Source of the DNA: Candidatus Aminicenantota bacterium
Lineage (GTDB): Bacteria; Acidobacteriota; Aminicenantia; Aminicenantales; Aminicenantaceae
Assembly (NCBI GenBank): GCA_030612445.1
Contig: JAUWNW010000002.1
Span: forward strand, 1-63,440
Direction of reading: 5' to 3'
DNA: 63,440 nt
The notes beneath the pieces are model-generated. The model made no database searches. It was given only the letters and a program-made list of their open reading frames with translations, and was not told where the DNA came from. The position numbers and the translations under genes are program-made. Positions 55,231-63,440 of this stretch are shown here, in pieces (within the stretch, counting starts at the first letter, position 1; each line of letters begins with the position of its first letter).

Positions 55231-58200
55231 GGTATCTAAATTAAGTATAATTGCCGGGATATCTTCCTTTCTTACAAGTTTATTAAATTCAGGAAGATCA
55301 CGCTTAATAATTAATTTCAACAAACCTATCTGGGCATTAGCTTTAGAAGATAATTCTTTAAAAACCTGATATGATTGATCTGTGGGACGGGCATCTGCAC
55401 TCGCTACTACCCGGGCCAATGCTGCGATTTTATTATCCAGTAATATGGGATAATTCAGAGGGTCCTGGCCGCTCTTTGACTTTGATTGGATAAGCACATC
55501 TTCAATTTCTGTCAGTTTGTTAAGCAGTGTTTCACCTGCAGTGATAATATCTTTGGTTTTTTCCACTGCTTGTATCTTTTTTATAAGCTCCCTAATCTGA
55601 TCTTTAATATTCCTCAGCCTATTGATAGACTCATTTACCTCAGTGATCTTATCCCGTATTTTTATAAGAAGATCAAATTGCCTTAAAAAATCAAACTGGG
55701 AGGCCTTTATTCGAGGATCTTTCCTCCATTCCCAGGTCCTGGTCATTGATTTTTCTCCAACTATTAATCTGACCTGATATTGTCCCGGAACTACAACCGG
55801 CCCGCTGAGCATGCCCCCCCACAAAACAGCATCCGGGACCTCAACTGCATCCGGATATCTCATGCTCCAGATAAAACGGTTCATCCCTTTATCGAGGGAA
55901 ACAATTTCTTCGTTTCTCCTTCCACGGAAACTTCTCTGAGATTTAGCATCATCACTGTCTCTTTTTTTCTGGCTGGAAAATCTTTTGATGAGATCCCCTT
56001 TCATATCTGAAAATTCCAGGGTTACATCTTCATCTAAAGTTTCTTTAAGGTAATAATATATTACCGACCCGGAAGCAGGATTTTGGCCAATATTAGCCCT
56101 GGGATAACTTCTTCCCCCCATCCTGTAAGCTGCTATGGGTCTGAATAGGAAAATATCTGACTCTAATACCTTCTGGGTAAGCTGCTGCAGAGGGGAAAGG
56201 TCATCTAAAATCCAAAAAGAACGCCCATGAGTAGCTATTACCAGGTCATCTTCTTTTACGACCATATCATGAACAGGAACAACCGGCAGGTTAAGTTGAA
56301 GGGATTGCCAGTTTTCTCCACTATTAAAGGATACGAATACTCCCGTCTCAGTACCTGCGTATAACAGGCCTTTCCGTTCGGGATCTTCCCGTACAACCCT
56401 GACAAACGTATTTTCAGGAAGTCCATTGGTTATCTTTTTCCAGGTCATCCCAAAATTATCCGTCTTATAAATATAAGGAGAAAAATCATCCAGTTCATGC
56501 CTATCAACAGCTATAAATGCTCTCCCAGCCCCAAAAGTTGAAGTATCGATCATACTTATAAGACTCCATTTCGGCATTTGTTTGGGAGTTATGTCCTGCC
56601 ATGAATTTCCTCCATTTCTGGTAATATGAACAAGCCCGTCATCCGTCCCTACCCAGAGGATATTCGGATCAAACACAGACTCAGCCAGAGAAAAAATAGT
56701 ACAGTAGTATTCCACGCTAGTATCATCAAAAGTAATGGGACCTCCGGATTTTTTCTGCTTGCTTTTATCATTGGTTGTAAGGTCATGGCTTATTTCAGTC
56801 CAGCTCTGTCCCTCATTAAAGGATTTAAAAAGAACCTGAGCAGCGCAATATAAAACATTAGGGTCGAATCTTGAAACCAGGATTGGAAAAGTCCATTGAA
56901 CCCTGTATTTCAGGTCACCGGCACCCCATCCCATGGGATTTTCAGGCCAGGGTGATATAATCCGGCTCTGACTGGTTTTATAATCCCAGCGGGTAATTAG
57001 GCCGCCGTAACTTCCAGCATAAACAATATCAGGATTATCAGTCCTGGGTGCAATGTATCCACTTTCCCCCCCGCCTACTGCATGCCAGGATGTCCTGTCA
57101 ATCCCGCTTCCTGAAGTCCGGCTGGCAATTCTAACAGTGCTGTTATCCTGCTGGGCACCATATACCCAATAGGGAAACCGCTCATCTGTTGTGACATGAT
57201 AAAATTGGGCTGTGGGTTGATTATCCTGCTCTGTCCACGTAATTCCTCCATTATAAGTAACATTAGCTCCACCGTCATTTGAATTTATCATACGGTTCGG
57301 ATTATCCGGAGCGATCCAGAGGTCATGATTGTCACCATGAGGAACCCTGATAGAAGAGTAGGTTTTTCCACTATCAACTGAACGGTAAAGCCCAGTATTT
57401 AAAACATATACAGTTTCGCTGCTCTTTGGATCTGCATAGATCCGGCTGTAATACCAGGCCCGCTGACGCAGTTTGCGTTCTTCATTAACTTTAGTCCAGG
57501 TTTCGCCTTCGTCATCCGAACGAAAAACTCCCCCATTTTTAGCCTCTATAATAGCCCAAACTCTACCGGTCTTTGCCGGCGATACCGTTATCCCGATCTT
57601 TCCAAGCTCACCTTTAGGAAGCCCTTGGTTCCGGGAAACTTCTACCCAGCTGTCCCCGCTGTCAGATGATTTAAAAAGCCCGCTCCCGGGGCCACCGCTC
57701 TTTAAACTAGAGGGAGTACGTCCCGCTTCCCAAATAGATGCAAAAATAATTCTTGGATTATTTGGAGCAAGGATCAGATCTATAGCACCAGCCTTATCAC
57801 TTCGGAACAGCACTTTCTTCCAAGTCTGCCCCCCATCCTTGGATCTGAATATCCCCCGCTCCTTATTCGGTCCGTAAATATGGCCGAGAGCAGCAACATA
57901 TACAAGGTCAGGGTTACGGGGGTGTATTCTTATCCTGGATATCTGGCTGGTATTTGAAAGCCCTATATGTTTCCAGGTCTTTCCGGCATCTGTTGATTTA
58001 TACATACCATCCCCATGAGATACATTGCCCCGGATTGGCGCCTCTCCCATTCCCACATACACGACATTAGAATCCCACTCTGATACAGCAATCGCACCTA
58101 CCGAACCAGTCTTAAAAAAACCGTCTGAAACCGGAGTCCAATTGATCCCGCCATCCTCTGTCTTCCATACTCCTCCCCCTGTTGAGCCGAAATAATAGGT

Positions 58201-58401
58201 ATAGGGTTCTCCTGGTATCCCGGCCACCGCAGTAGCTCTTCCTCCGCGATAAGGCCCTATACAGCGCCACTGCATAGCTTTATATACATCTTCATTGTAT
58301 TTGAATTCCTTTTTTTCAGAAGACTGCTTTCCTTGCGAAGAAATCACTGTTAAGAATATTAATAACACCCAAAAAACCGGAATCCATTTTTTATTTTTCA
58401 T
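55216..58401 (-). CDS. secreted VPS10/sortilin-like Asp-box beta-propeller protein (paralogue 2)
   Basis: 1061 residues with signal peptide (MKNKKWIPVFWVLLIFLTVI). About eleven Asp-boxes are visible, such as TEDGGINWTPV and SKDGGQTWKKV. It closely parallels the protein at 50129 in layout, including AEYHC/VEYYC, THGRGIW/THGRSFW and a helical C-terminus (about 780-1061). The role is unknown; export to the periplasm or surface is likely. The final residues (GNSK) are encoded by a heptamer array, which also gives the stop. GAGGT lies upstream of the ATG. Confidence 0.82.
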   Translation of the reverse strand: MKNKKWIPVFWVLLIFLTVISSQGKQSSEKKEFKYNEDVYKAMQWRCIGPYRGGRATAVAGIPGEPYTYYFGSTGGGVWKTEDGGINWTPVSDGFFKTGSVGAIAVSEWDSNVVYVGMGEAPIRGNVSHGDGMYKSTDAGKTWKHIGLSNTSQISRIRIHPRNPDLVYVAALGHIYGPNKERGIFRSKDGGQTWKKVLFRSDKAGAIDLILAPNNPRIIFASIWEAGRTPSSLKSGGPGSGLFKSSDSGDSWVEVSRNQGLPKGELGKIGITVSPAKTGRVWAIIEAKNGGVFRSDDEGETWTKVNEERKLRQRAWYYSRIYADPKSSETVYVLNTGLYRSVDSGKTYSSIRVPHGDNHDLWIAPDNPNRMINSNDGGANVTYNGGITWTEQDNQPTAQFYHVTTDERFPYWVYGAQQDNSTVRIASRTSGSGIDRTSWHAVGGGESGYIAPRTDNPDIVYAGSYGGLITRWDYKTSQSRIISPWPENPMGWGAGDLKYRVQWTFPILVSRFDPNVLYCAAQVLFKSFNEGQSWTEISHDLTTNDKSKQKKSGGPITFDDTSVEYYCTIFSLAESVFDPNILWVGTDDGLVHITRNGGNSWQDITPKQMPKWSLISMIDTSTFGAGRAFIAVDRHELDDFSPYIYKTDNFGMTWKKITNGLPENTFVRVVREDPERKGLLYAGTETGVFVSFNSGENWQSLQLNLPVVPVHDMVVKEDDLVIATHGRSFWILDDLSPLQQLTQKVLESDIFLFRPIAAYRMGGRSYPRANIGQNPASGSVIYYYLKETLDEDVTLEFSDMKGDLIKRFSSQKKRDSDDAKSQRSFRGRRNEEIVSLDKGMNRFIWSMRYPDAVEVPDAVLWGGMLSGPVVVPGQYQVRLIVGEKSMTRTWEWRKDPRIKASQFDFLRQFDLLIKIRDKITEVNESINRLRNIKDQIRELIKKIQAVEKTKDIITAGETLLNKLTEIEDVLIQSKSKSGQDPLNYPILLDNKIAALARVVASADARPTDQSYQVFKELSSKANAQIGLLKLIIKRDLPEFNKLVRKEDIPAIILNLDTGNSK

Positions 58402-58444
58402 AAATATACCTCACAAAATATTATTCCCATGGCAGGTTAACAAA

Positions 58445-58473
58445 TATTAACGTTTATCAAATCCCCATGTCAA
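58445..58473 (-). promoter_or_regulatory. promoter of the second VPS10-like gene
   Basis: On the minus strand TTGACA (58473-58468) and TTAATA (58450-58445) have a 17-bp spacer. It gives a leader of about 40 nt with GAGG before ATG 58401. Confidence 0.55.
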
Positions 58474-58479
58474 ACAATT

Positions 58480-59229
58480 TCAAGTGAAAATCTGCGATGG
58501 CATAAATAAAACCATCTGCAAGCTGCCTCTATATTCTTCAACAAACCCAGTCACTGTGATCTCTCTTCCTTTTAGATTCTGGATATCCGAAAAACGATGT
58601 TTATCTCTTATATAAATGATTGCAGAAAAACCTTGTTCTATAGCACGTAGAAATATCAATTTCCCCTTTTGCTGAATATCTTCACAAAAAAACCTTACCC
58701 TCATCAAATCTCCGATATGACTCCTGCATTTTTCAGGCACAATAACATCATACGGCTGTTTTTTCCACAAGCCTGTTTCCGCTTTCCTTGCCTTACGGTA
58801 AGCTGTAACAAATCTCTGCCTGTAATCTTCTCTGAAAGGATACTTTAAAAAAACATAAGCAAATCCCCTACTTAGAATAAACTCATTAAAAAGCTTAGAG
58901 TCATAAAAAACATAGGCAAGCAGGCGCCCGTATTTGTCCCGTTTCTCCCAATCGTAAGACAGTTTTACTTTTTGTCCATACAATATATAATAGGCAAACC
59001 TCTTTGCCATAAGCGCCATAAAGCGCACTTTCTCCCGAGAGTCCTTAAGCTCTGGAGAATTAATCCCGATAAGCCTGACAACCTCTGTGTTTCCCTTATC
59101 AAATCTTACTTTGATCGTATCCCCATCATATACGGCAGTTACAACCCCCTCTTCAGCCTGAGCAGAAAGAGAAATCGTCAGAAAAACCAGGAAAGAAAGA
59201 AAAAAAATGATTTCCCATTTCCTATTCAC
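58480..59229 (-). CDS. secreted thermonuclease-family protein with C-terminal OB-like domain
   Basis: 249 residues with a signal peptide (MNRKWEIIFFLSFLVFLTISLSAQA). The SNase core (about 28-145) has DGDTIKV, VVRLIGINSPEL (first Arg and Glu) and RLLAYVFY (second Arg), so the three catalytic residues seem kept. The last 90 residues (LMRVRFFCED, then LKGREITVTGFVEEY) look like an OB-fold nucleic-acid-binding domain. It should cut DNA or RNA outside the cytoplasm. The first codons lie in a word array (CATTTCCTATTC). Confidence 0.85.
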   Translation of the reverse strand: MNRKWEIIFFLSFLVFLTISLSAQAEEGVVTAVYDGDTIKVRFDKGNTEVVRLIGINSPELKDSREKVRFMALMAKRFAYYILYGQKVKLSYDWEKRDKYGRLLAYVFYDSKLFNEFILSRGFAYVFLKYPFREDYRQRFVTAYRKARKAETGLWKKQPYDVIVPEKCRSHIGDLMRVRFFCEDIQQKGKLIFLRAIEQGFSAIIYIRDKHRFSDIQNLKGREITVTGFVEEYRGSLQMVLFMPSQIFT

Positions 59230-59263
59230 TATTTTCTATTCCCTATTTACGGAATTTTATTAG

Positions 59264-59320
59264 CCTGAACTATTCACGAGAGGTATCATAAACATCGACA
59301 TTTTTTATGAACAGTTCAGG
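59264..59320. repeat. 57-bp palindromic repeat, overlapping the transketolase stop
   Basis: CCTGAACTATTCACGAG (59264-59280) and the inverted ATCGACATTTTTTATGAACA, then GTTCAGG (59294-59320). The outer 13 bp pair with one mismatch. The minus-strand TGA stop of the transketolase (59316-59318) lies in its right arm. Confidence 0.85.
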
Positions 59321-61139
59321 TTAGTTTTCTCACGGCCTCTACAATATGGGAAGCAGATATCCCATATTTGTCCATTAATTCTTCCGGTTTCCCTGAACGT
59401 GGAAGATCTTTTACAGCCAAATGGATAAATTCCGCTTTCCCGCCCAAAGCAGACGCCACTGCACTTCCCAAGCCTCCTACCGGGTAATGGTCTTCCACTA
59501 CTACTGCCTTTTTTCCGGCAGAAGCAACCTGGTTTATAATATTATCTTTATCCAGCGGTTTAATTGAATAAGCATCTATAATACGGATAAAAACCCCTTC
59601 TGCTTTAAGTTCTTTATATGCCTTTAAAGCTTCAAATACTGTTATCCCAGCAGCAATTACGGTTGCTATATCTTTGTTGCTTTCTTTTATAACTTTTGAG
59701 CTGCCAATAGGGAATTTTTCCTTTTTATTATACAGTATCGGGGTTGCAGGACGAGTAGTCCGGATATAAGCCATTCCATTATACCTGGCCATAGACTCAA
59801 CACAGGCTTCAGCGGAATAAGCATCACATGGATAAAGCACAGCACATCCCGGAATCGGAGTGAAAATAGCAAGGTCTTCCAGCCCCATTTGAGAAGGACC
59901 ATCAGCCCCTATACTGATACCTGCATGAGAACCAGCTAGTTTAATGTTTGAATTCGAATATGCCGCCATCCTTATCTGGTCATGTGCCCTGCCCAAAAAT
60001 GCTGAAAATGTTGCCATAAAGGGAAGAAATCCTTTAGCCGCCATTCCGATTCCCATTCCCACCATGTTCTGTTCGGCAATATAACCCTGAAAAGACCGCT
60101 TTGGAAAAGCTTTAAAAAAATCCTCCGCATAAGTGGAATTCTTTACATCTCCATCGATCGAGACAACCCTTATATCGGCTTTGCCCAGGTTGACTAAAGC
60201 ATTTCCATAGGCGCGGCGTGTGGCAGTGTCTTTTGAATATATATTTTTTTTAAAATCAAATTCCTTTGAAAACCTGGGACCTTTAACTTTATCCGGTTTA
60301 CGGACAAATTGCTTTGCATCCAGCTCCGGCATAGGGCCAAGCATGTCCAAGGCTTTTTGCAGATCCTCTTGGTTAAGCGGTTTACCATGCCACCCGTTTT
60401 TATCTTCGAGGAAACTAACTCCCTTGCCTTTAATGGTTTTTGCCAACAAAACAGTCGGTTTTTCTGATTTGCGTGCATCTTCAAATGCCTGGATAATATC
60501 CGCAATCTTATGCCCGTCGATTTTGATAGCCTCCCACCCGAAAGCCTTAAATTTTCTCTCATATGCCTTAAGGTCAAAACCGTGCATGGTAGCTTCAGAT
60601 TGGGCCAGACGGTTTATATCAATTAGGGCGCAAAGATTATCCAGATTTAAATAAGAAGCAGTGTTGGCTGCTTCCCAGACCGAACCTTCAGCGCACTCTC
60701 CGTCTCCCATTACAACATAAACTCTCCTGGGAGACTTTGCTAGCTTCAGAGCAGCCGCCATTCCAACTCCTACGGAAAGTCCTTGTCCGAGCGAGCCTGT
60801 AGCCGCTTTAATCCATTTCATGCGGGGAGTGGGATGGCCCTCGAGCGGACTATTAATTTTTCGTAAGTTCATCAGATCTTCAACTGGAATTATCCCAGCT
60901 TCTGCATAAGCAGCCCAGAGGATAGGGGCAGCATGTCCTTTAGAAAGCACCAGTTCATCATTGGCCCAGTCAAAAGGGTCATTGATATTATACTGCATCT
61001 CATCAAAGAACAAACATGCTGCTAATTCCGCCATGGACATACACGTTGTTGGATGCCCGGAACCGGCTTTTGAAGTCATTTTTAAAGCATGAATACGCAG
61101 TTTTTTCGCTACAAGTCCTAAAACTTCTTTTTTTTCCAT
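59316..61139 (-). CDS. tkt: transketolase, full-length single-chain
   Basis: 607 residues from ATG 61139; a GTG at 61148 would add three residues but overlaps the ribosome-binding site GGAG. The thiamine-diphosphate motif is GDGECAEGSVWEAA, ending IDINR, with KGHAAP before it. The C-terminal transketolase domain has GGLGSAVASALGG. It exchanges two-carbon units in the pentose phosphate pathway. The length (about 610) and motif order resemble the animal-type TKT rather than the about 660-residue E. coli TktA. It is flanked by a palindromic repeat at its 3' end. Confidence 0.93.
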   Translation of the reverse strand: MEKKEVLGLVAKKLRIHALKMTSKAGSGHPTTCMSMAELAACLFFDEMQYNINDPFDWANDELVLSKGHAAPILWAAYAEAGIIPVEDLMNLRKINSPLEGHPTPRMKWIKAATGSLGQGLSVGVGMAAALKLAKSPRRVYVVMGDGECAEGSVWEAANTASYLNLDNLCALIDINRLAQSEATMHGFDLKAYERKFKAFGWEAIKIDGHKIADIIQAFEDARKSEKPTVLLAKTIKGKGVSFLEDKNGWHGKPLNQEDLQKALDMLGPMPELDAKQFVRKPDKVKGPRFSKEFDFKKNIYSKDTATRRAYGNALVNLGKADIRVVSIDGDVKNSTYAEDFFKAFPKRSFQGYIAEQNMVGMGIGMAAKGFLPFMATFSAFLGRAHDQIRMAAYSNSNIKLAGSHAGISIGADGPSQMGLEDLAIFTPIPGCAVLYPCDAYSAEACVESMARYNGMAYIRTTRPATPILYNKKEKFPIGSSKVIKESNKDIATVIAAGITVFEALKAYKELKAEGVFIRIIDAYSIKPLDKDNIINQVASAGKKAVVVEDHYPVGGLGSAVASALGGKAEFIHLAVKDLPRSGKPEELMDKYGISASHIVEAVRKLT

Positions 61140-61244
61140 AAAATCCACTCCATCCCTTTAAATTTTTATAAATTCCAGCAAAGAAAGATTATTATATTAT
61201 CTTCTTTTTAGCTTCACAACAATTTTTAATTATTTCCAATATCA

Positions 61245-61874
61245 CTATAGAAGGATGGCAATTCCTGCGAGAACGATTATCATTGTCTGAGGCTGCTTAA
61301 ACTCAATATATTGATAACGGCCGCTCATTATAATACTTAGGTTAGAGGATATCTTGAAGTCAAGTCCGGTTCCGCCAAAAACTGAAAGAGGAAATTTTCT
61401 GTCCGGAGGAGAGATTTGAGTCTCATACCCCATTTGAGAAGTATAGGTCCTGGAATCTGTATTTAAAGTATAGCTTACACCGCCTCCTCCATTTATATAC
61501 AAGCGAAGCAAATCCGAATTCACCAAATTAAATCCTAGAGTAAAAAACAGCGAGGCAAATCTATATGTATTAATATTAACAGTGTCATTATCAGAGGGAT
61601 CGGTCAGGATCGTTGTCCCATTTAGATTATAACTTATTTGCGGTCCTAAGAAAAAATGACCGAAATCTTTACTGAAGCCGGCCCCAAAGCCGAATGTCTG
61701 ATGTGAAGAAGAAATAGGGAAATCATTTGTCCCGGCTTCATAATCGCTTTCTCCCCCAGCATCTCTCATGAAATTTCCCAATCCGAAGAGATATAATCTG
61801 CTCTTACCAAAAGCGGAATCCGAATTTAGAATTAAAAATATAAGAACCAAAACCAGCCCTCTAATTAGTTTCAT
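61245..61874 (-). CDS. small outer-membrane beta-barrel-like protein
   Basis: 209 residues with a signal peptide (MKLIRGLVLVLIFLILNSDSAFG). Alternating strands such as FGFGAGFSKDFGHFFLG and YINGGGGVSYTLN suggest an eight-stranded barrel of the OmpX/OmpW kind. The function is unknown. AAGGAGTAAGGGCT before the ATG is a good ribosome-binding site. It starts 12 bp after the papain-like protease gene and is probably co-transcribed with it. Confidence 0.65.
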   Translation of the reverse strand: MKLIRGLVLVLIFLILNSDSAFGKSRLYLFGLGNFMRDAGGESDYEAGTNDFPISSSHQTFGFGAGFSKDFGHFFLGPQISYNLNGTTILTDPSDNDTVNINTYRFASLFFTLGFNLVNSDLLRLYINGGGGVSYTLNTDSRTYTSQMGYETQISPPDRKFPLSVFGGTGLDFKISSNLSIIMSGRYQYIEFKQPQTMIIVLAGIAILL

Positions 61875-61886
61875 AGCCCTTACTCC

Positions 61887-63176
61887 TTAGTATTTTCCTT
61901 TTCCCTGCTTCACATTGATTACCGTAATCTTCATATTCCGGGAATCATCCAGAGAGCCATCATTTACGGTGATATTTATAATATACTCCCCAGATTGAGT
62001 ATATTCCGGAGTCCATTTAATAAGGCCGTAGCTACTTAAAACAGCACCTGAGGGAAGACTTTTCGCCGAAAAAGTCAAGCTATCTCCTTCAGGGTCAGAG
62101 GCAGTAATAAGTAAGCTCAGCTCCTCTCCTTCCTTGACATTCTGATCAGGGATCGGGTCAAGAGAAGGGGCTTTATTAACCATAGTCACTCCTTCAGCTT
62201 TCATCACATAGGTGCCTGTTTCACACACTCCGAATATTATTTTAAAATAGCCATCCTCACCCCACTCTGTTCCCCAGGAATTCTTGCATACCCAACAATC
62301 ATCATTCTCATCATAACCGATTAAAACTATAGAGTGATCCCCCTCATATACAGCACTGGGAACAGGTTGATAAATCCCTGATCGATAATTATAAAAATCA
62401 GAATAGACCTCCAAATAAAATATCAAAGGCCCATCCTGTAATGCGGTCTTTATTGTTTCTTTATCAACAGAAGCTCTTGTAACCCAGCCCCATCTTTTAA
62501 TTTTTGTCAATTTTTTATGCCAATCCACACAAAGGTCACAGTTCACATCTTTTGCCTTATAAGAGAAACAATCTTCAGAAACAATCCCCCTGTTTTTAAT
62601 ATATACCAGGGCATCAGACTCCCAGCCTCCCTTACAATCTCCAGCAGTTGAACAGGATATTAAATCCTGTTCAGAGAGGTCAGGATAATCAAGAGCAAGG
62701 ATACGGGGGATCACAGGCATCAATTTTGGAAATACGACCCTGTTTGAAGCAAGATCCAATTGGGTTGAGTACATCCCATTTTCAATATTATACCTAGCTT
62801 CAATAACACCTACAGTTGAGAAAGCCCAGCAGCTGCCGCAGTCTCCCTGATCTTTTATTACAGTTAAATAATTTTTTCCGCCACTATCTCGCCAGTCAAT
62901 TTCCTTTGGAAGGGAAGAAAGGGGCTCTATAAACAATAAGTCCTCTTCCTTGCCTCTTCTGGGGTAATATCTACCCAATCGTTTTACTTTTTCGCTTTCA
63001 CTAAGGTAACTGAGGGAAGTCTCTCCCGCAGTCCATTTTAATCCCAGATGGAGAATCTCCAAGTTAATCAGTTCTATTTCCTCCTTAATTGCTTGCTGAT
63101 CGCTTTGAGCGGCTGCTGATAGACACAATAAGCCGATAAAAACCCCTGTCAGAACTAAACTTTTAGCTTTTTGCAA
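61887..63176 (-). CDS. secreted papain-like (C1A) cysteine protease with Ig-like domain
   Basis: 429 residues with a signal peptide (MQKAKSLVLTGVFIGLLCLS). The catalytic site is Gln110, Cys116 in KDQGDCGSCWAFS, His in DHSIVLIGYDEN and Asn in CKNSWGTEWGEDGYF, all intact. A C-terminal Ig-like or cadherin-like domain (about 335-425) includes DPIPDQNVKEGEELSL. The pro-segment (25-90) is short. Exported C1A enzymes of this type occur in anaerobic Gram-negatives. The start is TTG 63176, with GGAGG just upstream; no better ATG exists. Confidence 0.87.
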   Translation of the reverse strand: MQKAKSLVLTGVFIGLLCLSAAAQSDQQAIKEEIELINLEILHLGLKWTAGETSLSYLSESEKVKRLGRYYPRRGKEEDLLFIEPLSSLPKEIDWRDSGGKNYLTVIKDQGDCGSCWAFSTVGVIEARYNIENGMYSTQLDLASNRVVFPKLMPVIPRILALDYPDLSEQDLISCSTAGDCKGGWESDALVYIKNRGIVSEDCFSYKAKDVNCDLCVDWHKKLTKIKRWGWVTRASVDKETIKTALQDGPLIFYLEVYSDFYNYRSGIYQPVPSAVYEGDHSIVLIGYDENDDCWVCKNSWGTEWGEDGYFKIIFGVCETGTYVMKAEGVTMVNKAPSLDPIPDQNVKEGEELSLLITASDPEGDSLTFSAKSLPSGAVLSSYGLIKWTPEYTQSGEYIINITVNDGSLDDSRNMKITVINVKQGKGKY

Positions 63177-63186
63177 TCTATCCTCC

Positions 63187-63230
63187 GTGAATAATTCAAG
63201 TTCGCCTTAACTATTTATAAAAATATCAAA
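63187..63230. repeat. degraded family-2 repeat upstream of the C1A protease
   Basis: GTGAATAATTCAAG (63187-63200) followed by CCTTAACTATTTATAAAAAT (about 63205-63224) are fragments of the CCTGAACTATTCAT word in two orientations. The order of arms is reversed compared with 59264-59320. Confidence 0.5.
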
Positions 63231-63313
63231 ATGTATGTTACTTAGAAAAGGGGAAATAGCAAATAGTAACCAGGAGTTCCTCCAATTTTTTAAACTTTTA
63301 GGTGATGTAAGCC

Positions 63314-63440
63314 CTGAATACGGGTAAGTCCCTCCAAAAGACAGGGATTTCCCCCAGCGGGAAAATCCCTTCCTGTCCTCACAACGCTCTCCTCGAGATT
63401 CTCTCGAGGAACCATGCCCGCGTTGTTCCGGATGGCTTTC
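63314..63440 (-). repeat. multi-hairpin repeat element, copy C, truncated by the window end
   Basis: In the orientation opposite to copy A: AATACGGGTAAGTCCC, then the stem AGGGATTT...AAATCCCT and the hairpin CCTCGAGA-TTC-TCTCGAGG. The end of the window cuts off the second inverted arm. The flank (63273-63300, GGAGTTCCTCCAATTTTTTA) matches copies A and D. Confidence 0.85.

Overview
The window looks like the chromosome of an anaerobic Gram-negative bacterium with an AT-leaning genome. Signs of an outer membrane are signal-peptide beta-barrel-like proteins and several exported enzymes. Signs of anaerobic life are a 2-oxoacid:ferredoxin oxidoreductase, heterodisulfide-reductase-like (Hdr) and Flx-like electron carriers, and many 4Fe-4S proteins. 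Two large VPS10/sortilin-type Asp-box proteins, a large secreted M14 peptidase, Tat-signal oxidoreductases and a DUF6599 protein resemble what is found in Aminicenantota/Acidobacteriota-like lineages. That placement is an inference and is not proven here.

Layout. 0.2-5.7 kb: a c-di-GMP phosphorelay (REC-GGDEF, hybrid histidine kinase, REC-GGDEF, HPt). 5.7-11.5 kb: DUF6599, DUF362, a Tat-signal radical SAM protein of the AmmeMemoRadiSam type and a membrane spermidine-synthase-like protein. 11.6-23.5 kb: one co-directional run of twelve or thirteen redox genes (hdrC, hdrB, korDABC, hdrA, mvhD/flxD, two Flx-type Fe-S subunits, flxA, and a fumarate-reductase-like Fe-S and flavoprotein pair). 23.6 kb: a PilZ c-di-GMP receptor. 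24-31.4 kb, minus strand: gcvT-gcvH-gcvPA-gcvPB-glyQ-glyS, a glycine operon. 31.8-37.3 kb: argS, a short MetH-like methyltransferase and a GAF-GGDEF cyclase. 37.3-41.6 kb, minus strand: a beta-propeller protein, DUF711, and serS with two tRNA-Ser genes just downstream. 41.7-44.8 kb: cobO, a zincin, dapA and a Tat-signal aldo/keto reductase. 44.85-45.13 kb, minus strand: a long-form SRP RNA with Alu domain. 45-63 kb: mostly exported proteins (beta-barrels, M14 peptidase, two VPS10-like proteins, nuclease, papain-like protease) plus a DHOD-like protein, a GlcD-like oxidase and transketolase.

How the genes may work together. The 11.6-23.5 kb run encodes the parts needed to move electrons between NAD(P)H, ferredoxin and a thiol/disulfide or fumarate couple. 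It also encodes a ferredoxin-dependent 2-oxoacid synthase. This fits a flavin-bifurcating module feeding the reductive arm of the TCA cycle. Diguanylate cyclases at 0.2, 4.4 and 36.2 kb and the PilZ protein at 23.6 kb form a local c-di-GMP circuit.

The intergenic DNA is rich in repeats. There are four copies (one cut by the window end) of a ~150-bp multi-hairpin element whose stems co-vary. There is a second family with ends like CCTGAACTATTCAT, a 48-bp palindrome family, and heptamer/octamer word arrays. Several of these supply the stop codons of neighbouring genes. At least four genes have a promoter placed so close to the start codon that a leaderless mRNA is expected. No CRISPR array, prophage or complete insertion sequence was seen.
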